Shown piece after piece: positions 24,168 through 32,680 of a stretch of DNA of 42,618 bases. The position numbers and the translations under genes were made by a program. The stretch lies in contig NZ_JAUYOJ010000060.1 of NCBI RefSeq assembly GCF_030697925.1, positions 1-42,618 of the forward strand, given 5' to 3'. The stretch is from Phenylobacterium sp. (lineage in GTDB: Bacteria > Pseudomonadota > Alphaproteobacteria > Caulobacterales > Caulobacteraceae). Under the pieces are notes generated by a model. It was given only the letters and a program-made list of their open reading frames with translations. It was not told where the DNA came from and searched no databases. How positions within the stretch are numbered: position 1 is the first letter of the stretch; the number at the start of each line of letters is the position of its first letter.

Positions 24168-25346
24168 ATGCGCCCCCCGCCAATACCATCGAACCGCTGG
24201 ATCAACCTGACCTCGGCGCTCGCCCTCGCCCTCTTGGCGACGGTTCCTGCAACCGCTCATGCCCAGGCCGGCGCGCGCTCGCCGATCGAAACCGACGCGA
24301 CCAACACCTTCGACGCCTGGCGAAACATCCATGGGGGTCTCAGCACGGGTCATGCCCTGCTCAACAGGTTCGATCTCTCGGTCACCCTCCACGGCGAGGC
24401 GTGGGGGCGGCCCGGCCTCACGGGGCGGCTGCTCTATCATCGGATCGACGGCGACGCCCTGAGCGGAGACCTGGTCGGCGACGTGCAGGGCGTCGACAAC
24501 ATCAGCGCCTCGGGCGCCCATCGCCTGATGGAGGCCTGGGTCGAACAGGACTTCGGCGATCGGGGTTCGGTCCGGGCCGGCCTGATGGACCTCAACGCCG
24601 AGTTCGACGGGATCGAACCGGCCGGCCTGTTCCTCAACAGCTCCCATGGCATCGGCGCGGAGATCGCCCAGAGCGGTCGAAACGGGCCGTCGATCTATCC
24701 AACCAGCGCCCTCGGAATCCGCGGCGAGCTGCGCCGTGGGGCGTTCACTGTCCGCGCCGCGGCCTTCGACGGCGTTCCGGGGGATCTGGACCGGCCCGAG
24801 GCGCTGGCGGCGGTCGATCTGGCCGAGGACGACGGCGCCCTGATCATCGGTCAGGCGGACGTGACGGGGGAGGGCGGCCTTCGGGTCTCCATGGGCGTCT
24901 GGCGCTACACCGAGAGTTTCGCGCCGAGCGAAACCGGCGAACGTCGATCGGACCGCGGCGCCTATGCCTCCATCGAAGGGCCTCTGGCGCCTCGCGGCGG
25001 CCTTTCGGGGTGGGTGCGGGTCGGGGTTTCCGGTCCGAAGCCGTCGGCGGCGGTCCGTCAGTTCAGCGGCGGTGTGGTGATGGACGCGCCGTGGGCGGGA
25101 CGGCCGCACGATCAGCTCGGATTCGCCGTTACTAGGGCGGAGTTCGGCGGAGCGCCCCATCGGGCGAGTGGCCGGCCCGACGCCGAGACCGCGTTCGAGA
25201 TCACCTATCGCTACGTCGCCAACGACTGGCTCAGCCTGCAGCCCAACCTCCAGTACGTGGTCGGCCCGGGCGCCGCGCCCGGCCTCGACAACGCCGTGGT
25301 CCTGGGCCTGCGGGTCACGCTGACGACAGACCGCCTACAGGAGTGA
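24168..25346 (+). CDS. OprB-family outer-membrane porin
   Basis: This 392-residue protein has a signal peptide (basic start, hydrophobic LTSALALALLATVPATAHAQA, cut near residue 33) and a beta-barrel body. OprB landmarks are DLVGDVQGVDNISASGAHRLMEAWVEQDFGDRGSVRAGLMDLNAEFDGIEPAGLFLNSSHG and the closing strand NAVVLGLRVTL. OprB porins are described as carbohydrate-selective; here the neighbours handle amino compounds, so the solute may be different. It lies 26 bases after the S12 hydrolase, in the same unit. Confidence 0.85.
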   Translation: MRPPPIPSNRWINLTSALALALLATVPATAHAQAGARSPIETDATNTFDAWRNIHGGLSTGHALLNRFDLSVTLHGEAWGRPGLTGRLLYHRIDGDALSGDLVGDVQGVDNISASGAHRLMEAWVEQDFGDRGSVRAGLMDLNAEFDGIEPAGLFLNSSHGIGAEIAQSGRNGPSIYPTSALGIRGELRRGAFTVRAAAFDGVPGDLDRPEALAAVDLAEDDGALIIGQADVTGEGGLRVSMGVWRYTESFAPSETGERRSDRGAYASIEGPLAPRGGLSGWVRVGVSGPKPSAAVRQFSGGVVMDAPWAGRPHDQLGFAVTRAEFGGAPHRASGRPDAETAFEITYRYVANDWLSLQPNLQYVVGPGAAPGLDNAVVLGLRVTLTTDRLQE

Positions 25347-25450
25347 ATGGACGCGATGATCGCCAACCAGGCTGTGATAGTCCGGGCCTCGATCTCGTGC
25401 CGCACCGGGGATGGCTTGTTGCATTGGATCGGCCAACCGGAGCCGGCGAC

Positions 25451-26545
25451 ATGAAGGCCAAGCTTCGCGTCATCCACCGATGGATATCGCTTTGCGTGGC
25501 GACGCTCTGGGTGGTGCAGGCGCTCTCGGGCGCCTACCTGGTCTTCCACCGCTCGATCGACGACATGACGCTTGGGGCCTCGGGCCGCCCGCAGGACGCG
25601 GCGGCGATCGGCCGGGCCATCGCCTCGCTTGAGCGACAGCCCCCGGGCGGACAGGTCCTGCAGTATTTCCGAAGTGGCGGCGTCGAGGGCCAGGTCGACC
25701 TCCTGGTCGATCGTCCGGACGGCCGTCGGCAGGTCGTGCGCATCGACGGCGCCACCGGCGAGGTGCTGCGCCAGAGCGCCTGGGAACGACCGCTGTCGCA
25801 GGTGGCGATCTCGCGTCAGGTGTTCCTCCTGCATAAGCAGCTCCTGTCGGGCGCGGTCGGCGACTGGTTCGTGGGCCTCAGCGGCGTGCTGCTGGCGACC
25901 AACCTGCTGATCGCCCTGCGGCTCGCCTGGCCCGCGCGGGGCCGTTGGCGCAACACGCTTGTCCCGCAGCCTTCAAAGTCGCCCGCCATGACCGCCCTGG
26001 CCTGGCACCGGGCCGTGGGCCTCTGGCTCGCGCCCATGGGCCTGCTCGCCGCGCTGACGGGGGCCCTCATCGTCTGGTCGCCGCAGCTGGAGCGCGCGGC
26101 GGGCGCGACCCTCCCGCCGCCGGCGCGATGCGCATCCGCCGTCGACGGCGCGCGCAGGGTGGAGCCCGGGGTCGCGGAGCAGGCCGCTCGCGCCGTCTAT
26201 CCCGATGGCCTGGTCGCCGTCGTCACCCTGCCGAGGGACCGTTCCTGCTATGCCGTCCGCTTGAAGCGGCCGGGCGAATGGCGCCGCGTCTACGGCACCA
26301 CGATCGTCTATGTGGACGCCGCCAGCGGCCTCGCCCTGAAGAGCCGCGACGCCCTGGCCGCGCCGACACCGGTTCGGATGGTGATGGGCCTCTATCCGCT
26401 GCATGCCGGCGAATGGGGTGGGATCGCCACCCGCGTGCTGGCGCTCGTCGTCGGAATTTGGCTGTGCGCCACGATCGTGCTCGGGGTCACCCTGTGGCTG
26501 AAGCGTCGGCCCGGCGGCAAGCCCGCGCCCAGGTCCGCGCGATGA
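25451..26545 (+). CDS. PepSY-associated transmembrane protein
   Basis: This protein has 364 residues from the ATG at 25451 (MKAKLRVIHRWISLCVATLWVVQALSGAYLVFH); the upstream in-frame GTG would overlap the porin gene. Four transmembrane helices are seen: residues 10-30, near 140-160 (WFVGLSGVLLATNLLIALRLAW), near 190-215 (AVGLWLAPMGLLAALTGALIVW) and the last near 325-350. Periplasmic PepSY segments lie between them (YGTTIVYVDAASGLAL). Conserved His residues in helices 1 and 3 (VIHRW, AWHRA) could bind haem. Relatives act as ferric-siderophore reductases, which fits the TonB receptor next door. It ends the block headed by element b. Confidence 0.82.
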   Translation: MKAKLRVIHRWISLCVATLWVVQALSGAYLVFHRSIDDMTLGASGRPQDAAAIGRAIASLERQPPGGQVLQYFRSGGVEGQVDLLVDRPDGRRQVVRIDGATGEVLRQSAWERPLSQVAISRQVFLLHKQLLSGAVGDWFVGLSGVLLATNLLIALRLAWPARGRWRNTLVPQPSKSPAMTALAWHRAVGLWLAPMGLLAALTGALIVWSPQLERAAGATLPPPARCASAVDGARRVEPGVAEQAARAVYPDGLVAVVTLPRDRSCYAVRLKRPGEWRRVYGTTIVYVDAASGLALKSRDALAAPTPVRMVMGLYPLHAGEWGGIATRVLALVVGIWLCATIVLGVTLWLKRRPGGKPAPRSAR

Positions 26546-26559
26546 CGATCTTCGCCCAA

Positions 26560-26598
26560 CTTTTTTGACGCCCGGCCTGCGATTAATTGAAATCGACA
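26560..26598 (+). promoter_or_regulatory. 39-bp conserved element, copy c
   Basis: This copy has the best -35 of the four: TTGACG at 26565-26570, with TGAAAT at 26588-26593, spacer 17 bp. It starts 15 bases past the PepSY stop. The TonB-receptor start lies 187 bases downstream. A further block, GATGACCTCCAATT...CAAG at 26614-26635, is shared with copy d (35400 onward). Confidence 0.75.
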
Positions 26599-26667
26599 AG
26601 GCGCCTGGTGCGTGATGACCTCCAATTGTGACAAGAATAACCGCAAGTTCGATTGCGCCACAAATAT

Positions 26668-26747
26668 AGGTAGAGCAATTCTACCTCACGAGTGGTTGTC
26701 AAAAGACGCGCGGTCTCAATGAATTCTGGACCATATCAATAGGTCCA
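26668..26747 (+). promoter_or_regulatory. two inverted repeats in the TonB-receptor leader
   Basis: AGGTAGA / TCTACCT (26668-26674, 26680-26686) is a perfect 7-bp dyad with a 5-base centre. TGGACC / GGTCCA (26727-26732, 26742-26747) is a perfect 6-bp dyad with a 9-base centre. Both lie in an AT-richer leader between element c and the GTG at 26785. They could be operator sites or RNA hairpins. No Fur-box match is apparent. Confidence 0.45.
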
Positions 26748-26784
26748 GCTGTCAATCCTGAATTCGCTGTCCTGGGGGATAGAA

Positions 26785-28884
26785 GTGAAGCGCCAGATGA
26801 CGACCGTAGGCCGTGCGGGATGCCCCGCCCTAATGCTTTCATTGCTGATGAGCGGAAGCGCGCTCGCCCAGGCCGCCGACGCGCCGCGCGATCGCGTCGA
26901 GTTGGACGAGGTCGTCGTCACCGCCGACCGCAAGAACACCTTCAGCGCCGACTATGTCCAGGCCGGCGCCTTCCGCGATGCGCGGGTGATCGAGACCCCT
27001 CTGACCGTCGCGGTCATTCCGAAGGACCTGCTGACCGCCCAGCAGGCGCTCAGCGTCCTCGACGCGGTGCGCAACACCGCCGGCGTCAGCCAGTCCCAGA
27101 TCAACAGCGTGATCTACAGCAACCTGTCGATCCGCGGCATCCCGGTGGACAACACCACCAACTACCGGCTGAACGGCGTCCTGCCGATCATCAACTTCAT
27201 CGACATGCCGATGGAGAACAAGGATCGCGTCGAGGTCCTGAAGGGCGCGGCTGGCCTCTACTACGGCTTCGCGACCCCGTCCGGCGTGGTCAACCTGGTG
27301 ACCAGCCGGCCGGTGAGCGGAGACCTCACCAACCTGAACCTGTTCGGCAATATCCACGGCGGGGCCGGTGCGCATATCGATGCGAGCCGCAGCTGGGGCG
27401 ACATGGGCCTGCGGATCAACGCCGCGATCGCCAACCTGGAGACGGGGGTTAAGCGCACCGAAGGCGAACGCAAATTCGTGTCCGGCGCCTTCGACTGGAA
27501 ACCCAACGAGAAATTCCTGCTCCAATTGGACGCCGAGTACATCAACAAGGAGGTGACCGAGCCGACGGAGTTCGCGTTGCCCGCCCCGGTGAACGGGGTA
27601 ATCGTCCTGCCGCCGCTGCAAAGCGCCTCGAAGAACCTCGGCGCGGCCTGGCTGCTGGCCGAAGGCTACGAATACAATCTGATGGCCCGGGCGAGGTATA
27701 ACTTCAGCCCGGCGTGGAGCGCCTCGTTCAGCGCCGGTGAATCCTATCTGGACCGTACGCGGCGCTACTCGTCGTTCTTCGGATACGACCTGACGACCGG
27801 CGACGGGACGGTCGGCATCGGCCTGTTCCCCGACAACACCTATCGCGCCGTGATCTATCGCGGCGACTTGGCCGGCGCATTCCGGACGGGACCCATCAAG
27901 CACGAGCTGTTGATCGGCGCCGCCGACTACACGCGCAAGTCGGTGATCACCGCGGCGGTCCGCTCCCGGTTCGCGCAAAACCTGCACAATCCGGTGGTCA
28001 TCCCGGAACAGCCGACGCCGCGCGGCACCGTCCTGACGACCTCGAAGGTCAAGGACGTGGGGGTCTATATCTTCGAGCGGGCGACCTACAACGAATGGCT
28101 ACAGCTCACCGTCGGCTACCGGAAGACCGACTACAGCGACAAGAGCCCGACCACCAGCTATGAGGCCAGCCCCGGTTCGCTCTCCTACGGCCTGCTGATC
28201 AAGCCGCGCAGTTGGATCAGCGTCTATGGCAACTACGTGGAAGGCCTGGAATCGGGCGGCATCGTCCCGCAGATCGCGGTGAACGCCGGTCAGATCATGC
28301 CGGCCGCCGTCAGCGAGCAGACGGAGTTCGGGATCAAGTGGGAGCCCAAGCGCGGCCTGTTGCTGACCGCCGCCTATTTCGACATCAGCCGGGCGTCCTC
28401 GTATCTCAACAGCGCCAACGTGTTCGTCCAGGACGGTCAGGCCTCCTACAAGGGCCTCGAGCTCAGCGCGGCCGGTGAGCTCACCCGGGAACTGTCGATC
28501 TCGGTCAGCGCCGTCTCCCTCGAGGCGAAACAGACCTCTGGCGCCGCCACGGTCGTCGGCAAGCGGATCGAGAACACCGCCGAGTTCAGCGGATCGATCT
28601 TCGCCGAGTACAGGGCGCCGTTCCTGGACGGCCTGCGCCTCTCGGCCGGCCTGTTCTACGTCGGCGACCGGGCGGTGAATGCGACCAACAACGCCTTCGT
28701 CGGCGACTACACGACGCTGGACTTGGGCGCGAGCTACCAGACCGAGCTCTTCGACAAGCCGGTCACCTTCCGGGTCTATGGCGAGAACGTGACGGGCGTG
28801 AAGTACTGGGCCGCGACGGGCTCCAGCCTCGCCGCCCAGGGCCTGCCCCGTTCGGTCAAGTTCTCGATCTCCACGTCTTTCTGA
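26785..28884 (+). CDS. TonB-dependent outer-membrane receptor (siderophore-receptor type)
   Basis: This protein has 699 residues from the GTG at 26785 with GGGGGA upstream. The signal peptide CPALMLSLLMSGSALAQA is followed by a TonB box (DEVVVTA) and a plug domain: TPLTVAVIPKDLLTAQQALSVLDAVRNTAGVSQ, SIRGIPVDN, DRVEVLKGAAGLYYGFATPSGVVNLVTSRP. The barrel ends in SVKFSISTSF with the terminal Phe needed for insertion. The plug resembles ferric-siderophore receptors (FhuA/FpvA style), though ligand cannot be deduced. It heads the block after element c. Confidence 0.93.
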   Translation: MKRQMTTVGRAGCPALMLSLLMSGSALAQAADAPRDRVELDEVVVTADRKNTFSADYVQAGAFRDARVIETPLTVAVIPKDLLTAQQALSVLDAVRNTAGVSQSQINSVIYSNLSIRGIPVDNTTNYRLNGVLPIINFIDMPMENKDRVEVLKGAAGLYYGFATPSGVVNLVTSRPVSGDLTNLNLFGNIHGGAGAHIDASRSWGDMGLRINAAIANLETGVKRTEGERKFVSGAFDWKPNEKFLLQLDAEYINKEVTEPTEFALPAPVNGVIVLPPLQSASKNLGAAWLLAEGYEYNLMARARYNFSPAWSASFSAGESYLDRTRRYSSFFGYDLTTGDGTVGIGLFPDNTYRAVIYRGDLAGAFRTGPIKHELLIGAADYTRKSVITAAVRSRFAQNLHNPVVIPEQPTPRGTVLTTSKVKDVGVYIFERATYNEWLQLTVGYRKTDYSDKSPTTSYEASPGSLSYGLLIKPRSWISVYGNYVEGLESGGIVPQIAVNAGQIMPAAVSEQTEFGIKWEPKRGLLLTAAYFDISRASSYLNSANVFVQDGQASYKGLELSAAGELTRELSISVSAVSLEAKQTSGAATVVGKRIENTAEFSGSIFAEYRAPFLDGLRLSAGLFYVGDRAVNATNNAFVGDYTTLDLGASYQTELFDKPVTFRVYGENVTGVKYWAATGSSLAAQGLPRSVKFSISTSF

Positions 28885-28919
28885 TCGCCCGACCGATGAA
28901 CATGTTGAGGAGAGCTGGT

Positions 28920-29564
28920 GTGTTTAAGGTCCTGGCCGGCGCCGCTGGCAGTCTGTTGCTGGCCAGCACGGCGATGGCGCACGAGGTGTGGATCGAGCGT
29001 GACGCCGGCGGTCCGGCCCGTATCTTCCTCGGCGAGCCGGACTATCCGCGCCCGGTCGGCGCCGATCCGGAGTTTCCGAAACTGAAGGCGCCGTTGGTGT
29101 TCACCGACGATCCATCCAAGCCCGCGGCGCTGACGCGCAAGGCCGACCACATCGAGGCGGCCGTGCAGGGTTCCGGCGATGTCCGCCTGGTCGACGCCAA
29201 CGTGTTCGAACCCGACCCGACGCCCGACGGCGGCTTCACCGGCAGGATCTACTACGCCAAGGCCGGTAGGTCGGAGACCCGATCGGCCCTGGACTTCGAG
29301 GTCGTGCCTCGCAGCCCGGGGAGCGACCAATTCCAGATCCTGTTCAAGGGCCAGCCGGTCAGGGAAGGGGTGCGGATCACCAATCCTGAGGGGTGGGTCA
29401 AGAACATCAAGTCGGACGCCGAGGGCCGTTTCAGCGTCCCGACCCCGTGGAAGGGCCGCTATCTGGTGACAGTCGATCGCAAGGACGACGCCGGCGCGAC
29501 CCTGTTCGGAAAGCCCGTGAAGAGCGTCACCCACATCACGACGGTCAGCTTCACCGTCCCCTGA
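28920..29564 (+). CDS. DUF4198-family periplasmic protein
   Basis: I start this gene at the GTG at 28920, which has GAGGAG seven bases upstream and gives a clean signal peptide (MFKVLAGAAGSLLLASTAMA, cut before HEVWIE). An ATG at 28896 would add eight residues. The 214-residue product has the DUF4198 opening HEVWIERD, and a C-terminal carboxypeptidase-regulatory-like beta domain (EGVRITNPEGWVKNIKSDAEGRFSVPTPWKGRYLVTVD). This family commonly accompanies TonB receptors and metal-uptake genes; a His right after the cleavage site hints at metal binding. Biochemical role unknown. Confidence 0.8.
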   Translation: MFKVLAGAAGSLLLASTAMAHEVWIERDAGGPARIFLGEPDYPRPVGADPEFPKLKAPLVFTDDPSKPAALTRKADHIEAAVQGSGDVRLVDANVFEPDPTPDGGFTGRIYYAKAGRSETRSALDFEVVPRSPGSDQFQILFKGQPVREGVRITNPEGWVKNIKSDAEGRFSVPTPWKGRYLVTVDRKDDAGATLFGKPVKSVTHITTVSFTVP

Positions 29565-29572
29565 GGCGTTCT

Positions 29573-29606
29573 CGCCGCGCCATCCTGACGACGGATCGGC
29601 GCGGCG
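29573..29606 (+). terminator. strong hairpin after the DUF4198 gene
   Basis: CGCCGCGCC at 29573-29581 pairs perfectly with GGCGCGGCG at 29598-29606, and ATCC/GGAT extends the stem with one bulged base. It begins eight bases after the stop. There is no downstream T-run, so it may be an attenuator or an RNA-stability structure that lowers read-through into the lysine genes. Confidence 0.5.
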
Positions 29607-29657
29607 TCGGACGGACCCGTGGGGGCGACCTCCAACCTATCTCCAAGGAACAGGATC

Positions 29658-30683
29658 ATGCAGATTCCGGTCGCCTCGACCCTTGCCCGGCTGATCGGCG
29701 CCGTCATCGGCCGAGATGCGGCGAACGCCTTGATCGACCTCGTCGACATCGATCCCGCGATCGGCGCAGGGACAGGCGACCAGGTCCGGCGCGCGGTCAT
29801 GGCCCAGGCGTTGAACCTGCTGCTGCTCGAGGACCTGCTCGCCCGGGCCCCGACGGGCGCGGCCTATGTCGCCGACCTCGCGGCGGCCGGGCGGCGCCTG
29901 GTGTTCGATCACGGCGCGGTGCGAACGGTCGGCCTGTCCGGCATGGGCGCATTGCCCGCCGGAGAGGTGGCCCTGACCCGGGTCCTCAAGCCTTTGGGTT
30001 ACGCCATGGCCGAGACCTATCCGCTCGATCGCCTCGGCATGACCGGACGATCCTACACCCAGCTCGACTATCCGGAGACGCTCCCGCAGTTCTTCGTCAG
30101 CGAGCTGCATGTCGAGCGCTTCTCCTCGAAGTTCCAGGAGGCCGCGCGCCGTGTGACGGCGCGGTCCGAAGATCCCCTGTCCTCGGGGGACGTCGCCAAG
30201 CTCGAGATCTTGGCGGCGACGGGCGGACTGGGCTTCGAGGACGCCCGCACCCTACTGCCCCGGCTCGTCGCCTGCTTCGGCCGCCAGCATGTGGACGCCG
30301 CCTGGAGCGACTACGAAATCCTGCTCTCGGAGTCGGCCGAAATGGCCTGGATCGCCACCGAGGGCAACGCCTTCAACCACGCCACGGATCGCGTCGCCTC
30401 CATCGGCTGGGTGGTGGCGCGCGAGCGTGGACTCGGCCGTCCCCTGAAACCGACCATCGAGGTCTCGACCAATGGCCGGATCTGGCAGACCGCCTTTCTC
30501 GCCGACCCGGCCCAGCGCACGTTCATCGGCCCAGATGGCGGGCTGCTGGCGCGCGAGGTTCCGGGCTCGTTCTTCGAGTTCATCCAGCGCGAGCCCGATC
30601 CCGACACCGGGCGCCTGGACCTCTCCTTCGACAGCAGCAACGCGCAGGGCATCTTCAAGATGACCAGCGCGCGCCAGGCCTAG
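29658..30683 (+). CDS. hglS: DUF1338 / HglS-like 2-oxoadipate dioxygenase-decarboxylase
   Basis: This protein has 341 residues from the ATG at 29658, with AAGGA at 29645. HglS converts 2-oxoadipate to D-2-hydroxyglutarate using Fe(II) and O2 in bacterial lysine breakdown. Expected active-site residues are visible: H85-GAV-R89 (FDHGAVRTV), with the same four-residue spacing as His70/Arg74 of the Pseudomonas enzyme as I recall it, H241 in FNHATDRV and E307 in GSFFEFIQRE. The chain is shorter than Pseudomonas HglS (about 460 residues), matching the compact DUF1338 form. The next gene encodes an enzyme that would use its product. Confidence 0.83.
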   Translation: MQIPVASTLARLIGAVIGRDAANALIDLVDIDPAIGAGTGDQVRRAVMAQALNLLLLEDLLARAPTGAAYVADLAAAGRRLVFDHGAVRTVGLSGMGALPAGEVALTRVLKPLGYAMAETYPLDRLGMTGRSYTQLDYPETLPQFFVSELHVERFSSKFQEAARRVTARSEDPLSSGDVAKLEILAATGGLGFEDARTLLPRLVACFGRQHVDAAWSDYEILLSESAEMAWIATEGNAFNHATDRVASIGWVVARERGLGRPLKPTIEVSTNGRIWQTAFLADPAQRTFIGPDGGLLAREVPGSFFEFIQREPDPDTGRLDLSFDSSNAQGIFKMTSARQA

Positions 30684-30686
30684 GCT

Positions 30687-32105
30687 ATGTCGGCCAGCAG
30701 CGCTGTCCGTCGCGACCTGGCGCGCGTCCTGGAGGCCGGTGCGCTCGTGGCCGAGGAGGATCATCCCGCCTATGAGCGCGGCTATCGCTACGGAGCGGGC
30801 AGGGCCCTGGCGGTTGCGCGGCCGGGCTCGGTGGAAGGGGTTCGCGATGTCGTCCGATACTGCCACCGTCACGACATCCCCATGGTCGCGCAGGGCGCCA
30901 ACACCGGCCTGACCGGCGCGAGCACGCCCGACGACAGCGGTCGCCAGGTTGTCGTCAGCCTCGAGCGCCTCGCGGGAATCGAAAGGCTCGATGTCGCCGA
31001 CCGCAGCGCCAGCGTCATGGCCGGCGCCCGGCTCAGCCGGCTCAACGCCGAGGCCCAGGCGTTCGGGCTGCAGTTTCCGATCGACCTGGGCGCCGACCCG
31101 ACGATCGGCGGGATGGTGGCGACGAACACGGGCGGCGCGAGGCTCATCCGCTACGGCGATGTGCGGCGCAATCTGCTGGGGTTGGAGGTGGTGCTCGCCG
31201 ACGCGGACGCCTCGATGGTCTCGATGATGCGCGGCCTGCGAAAGGACAACTCCGGCGTCGACCTGAAGCAGGTGTTCGTCGGCACCGGCGGCGCCTTCGG
31301 CATCGTCGTGCGCGCCCGGCTCGAGCTCCATCCGGTTCCCGTCCAGACCATGACCGCGTTCGTCACGCCGCGGGACCACGGGGACATCCCCGCGATCCTC
31401 ACGCTGCTCGACCAACGCCTCGGCGATTTCCTGAGCGCCTGCGAAGGGCTGTCGCGAAATGCGATCCGGGCCGCCGTGAAAGCTCATCCGGCGTTGCGCA
31501 ACCCCTTTGCGGACGCCATTCCGCCGTACGTCCTGCTGGTCGAGCTGACGACCGGCGCGGGCAGCGGCAGCGGGGTGGATCTTGTCGGCCTGTTCGGAGA
31601 GGCGCTGGCCGAAAGCCTGCAGGGGACAGAGCGGCTGATCGAAGATGTCGTGATCGCGCGGCCGGCGGAGGCCTGGGCGCTGCGGCACGCCGTGAGCGAC
31701 GGCTTGAAGGCCCTGGGGCGCGTCATCGGCATCGACGTGGCGGTTCCCCGGTCGCGGCTGCCCGATTTCCGCCGGGAGGCCTTGGCCTTCATGGCGGCGG
31801 AACATCCCTATCTGACCGTCTGCGATTTCGGCCACTGCGGCGACGGCGGCGACCACTTCAACATCGTCTGGCCCCCGGGCGCGGGCCCGGATGATTTCGT
31901 GGGCGTCAGCGCCAGGGTTCGCGCCGGCGTCTATCGCATCGCCGTGGCCCAGAACGGAGGAACCTTCAGCGCCGAGCACGGTGTGGGACCGGTCAACCGC
32001 GAGACCTATTGCGCCTGGACCGCCCCCGGCGAGCGGCTGGCCGCCAAGCTGCTCAAGTCGCATTTCGACCCGAAGGGGCTGCTCGGCAATGTGGACCTCA
32101 CCTGA
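30687..32105 (+). CDS. FAD-linked D-2-hydroxyglutarate dehydrogenase
   Basis: This 472-residue flavoprotein of the GlcD/D-lactate dehydrogenase family has a PCMH FAD-binding domain: VARPGSVEGVRDVVRYCHRHDIPMVAQGANTGLTGAS, VVVSLERLAGIERLD, GADPTIGGMVATNTGG. Its C-terminal oxidase domain has the metal/substrate segment DFGHCGDGGDHFN and the final GGTFSAEHGVG. Substrates of this family are D-2-hydroxy acids. Position three bases after hglS makes D-2-hydroxyglutarate to 2-oxoglutarate the likely reaction, closing lysine catabolism into the TCA cycle. It converges with the Lrp-type regulator gene. Confidence 0.85.
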   Translation: MSASSAVRRDLARVLEAGALVAEEDHPAYERGYRYGAGRALAVARPGSVEGVRDVVRYCHRHDIPMVAQGANTGLTGASTPDDSGRQVVVSLERLAGIERLDVADRSASVMAGARLSRLNAEAQAFGLQFPIDLGADPTIGGMVATNTGGARLIRYGDVRRNLLGLEVVLADADASMVSMMRGLRKDNSGVDLKQVFVGTGGAFGIVVRARLELHPVPVQTMTAFVTPRDHGDIPAILTLLDQRLGDFLSACEGLSRNAIRAAVKAHPALRNPFADAIPPYVLLVELTTGAGSGSGVDLVGLFGEALAESLQGTERLIEDVVIARPAEAWALRHAVSDGLKALGRVIGIDVAVPRSRLPDFRREALAFMAAEHPYLTVCDFGHCGDGGDHFNIVWPPGAGPDDFVGVSARVRAGVYRIAVAQNGGTFSAEHGVGPVNRETYCAWTAPGERLAAKLLKSHFDPKGLLGNVDLT

Positions 32106-32135
32106 CCTGGGCTTCGCCCGGCCCTCGTCCGGCGC

Positions 32136-32588
32136 CTAGCGTCGCAGGCGCGTGGACAGCACGATCGACGAGGTGGTCCGCTCCACCCCCTCCAGCCCGG
32201 CGATCGCGTCGATGAGCGCGTCCAGTTGAGCCAGGCTCTCGGCCTCCAGCAAGGCGATCAGGTCATACTCGCCGCTGATGGCGTGCAGGGCGGTGAGTTC
32301 GACGAGCTTCGAGAGTCGGGCCTCGATCGCCGTGGCGTGCCGGCTTGAGATCTTGATCATCACGTGAGCGCGCACGAGCCTGCGCTCATAGGCCTGGCCC
32401 AGCCGGATCGTATAGCCCCCGATCACCTGCGTCCGCTCCAGGCGTTCGATGCGCGCATAGACGCTGGCGCGCGAGAGGCCCAGGGCGCGACCCAGGGTGG
32501 TGACCGGCTGGCGTGAATTCACCCTCAACAGTGCCATGAGCTGTCTGTCAAGGTCATCCATTTGCAAAGTGTCGGGCGAAGTAGTCAT
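32136..32588 (-). CDS. Lrp/AsnC-family transcriptional regulator
   Basis: This 150-residue regulator has an N-terminal helix-turn-helix (LDRQLMALLRVNSRQPVTTLGRALGLSRASVYARIERLE, residues 13-52) and the RAM effector domain (VRAHVMIKISSRHATAIEARLSKLVELTALHAISGEYDLIALLEAESLAQLDALI). The ATG at 32588 lacks a good ribosome site; an internal ATG at 32561 is no better. It is divergent from the lysine dehydrogenase gene across 92 bases, the classical arrangement for an Lrp-type sensor of the substrate amino acid. Lysine or aminoadipate is the likely ligand. Confidence 0.9.
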   Translation of the reverse strand: MTTSPDTLQMDDLDRQLMALLRVNSRQPVTTLGRALGLSRASVYARIERLERTQVIGGYTIRLGQAYERRLVRAHVMIKISSRHATAIEARLSKLVELTALHAISGEYDLIALLEAESLAQLDALIDAIAGLEGVERTTSSIVLSTRLRR

Positions 32589-32680
32589 TGTGGAGGAATT
32601 CTAGTCGAAATTCGAGCAACATTCAATCTTCCAACCAGACAAACACTCAAACAATCTTCCTCCATGTGGAGGAGAATACC
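32589..32680 (+). promoter_or_regulatory. Lrp / lysine-dehydrogenase divergent control region
   Basis: Several repeats lie in this 92-base AT-rich gap: the dyad TCGAA-A-TTCGA at 32605-32615; direct repeats CAATCTTCC at 32624 and 32652; TGTGGAGGA at 32589 and 32665. The dyad TCCTCCA-TG-TGGAGGA (32658-32673) contains the ribosome site of the GTG at 32681. An RNA hairpin of TCCTC with GAGGA (six-base loop) would hide that site. Operators for the Lrp protein are the simplest reading. Confidence 0.5.

Noticed and set aside
30252..32063. 603-codon minus-strand frame opposite hglS and the D-2-hydroxyglutarate dehydrogenase gene
   Set aside because: It is antisense to two well-supported genes, with no recognisable fold and no ribosome site; a product of GC-rich codon structure.
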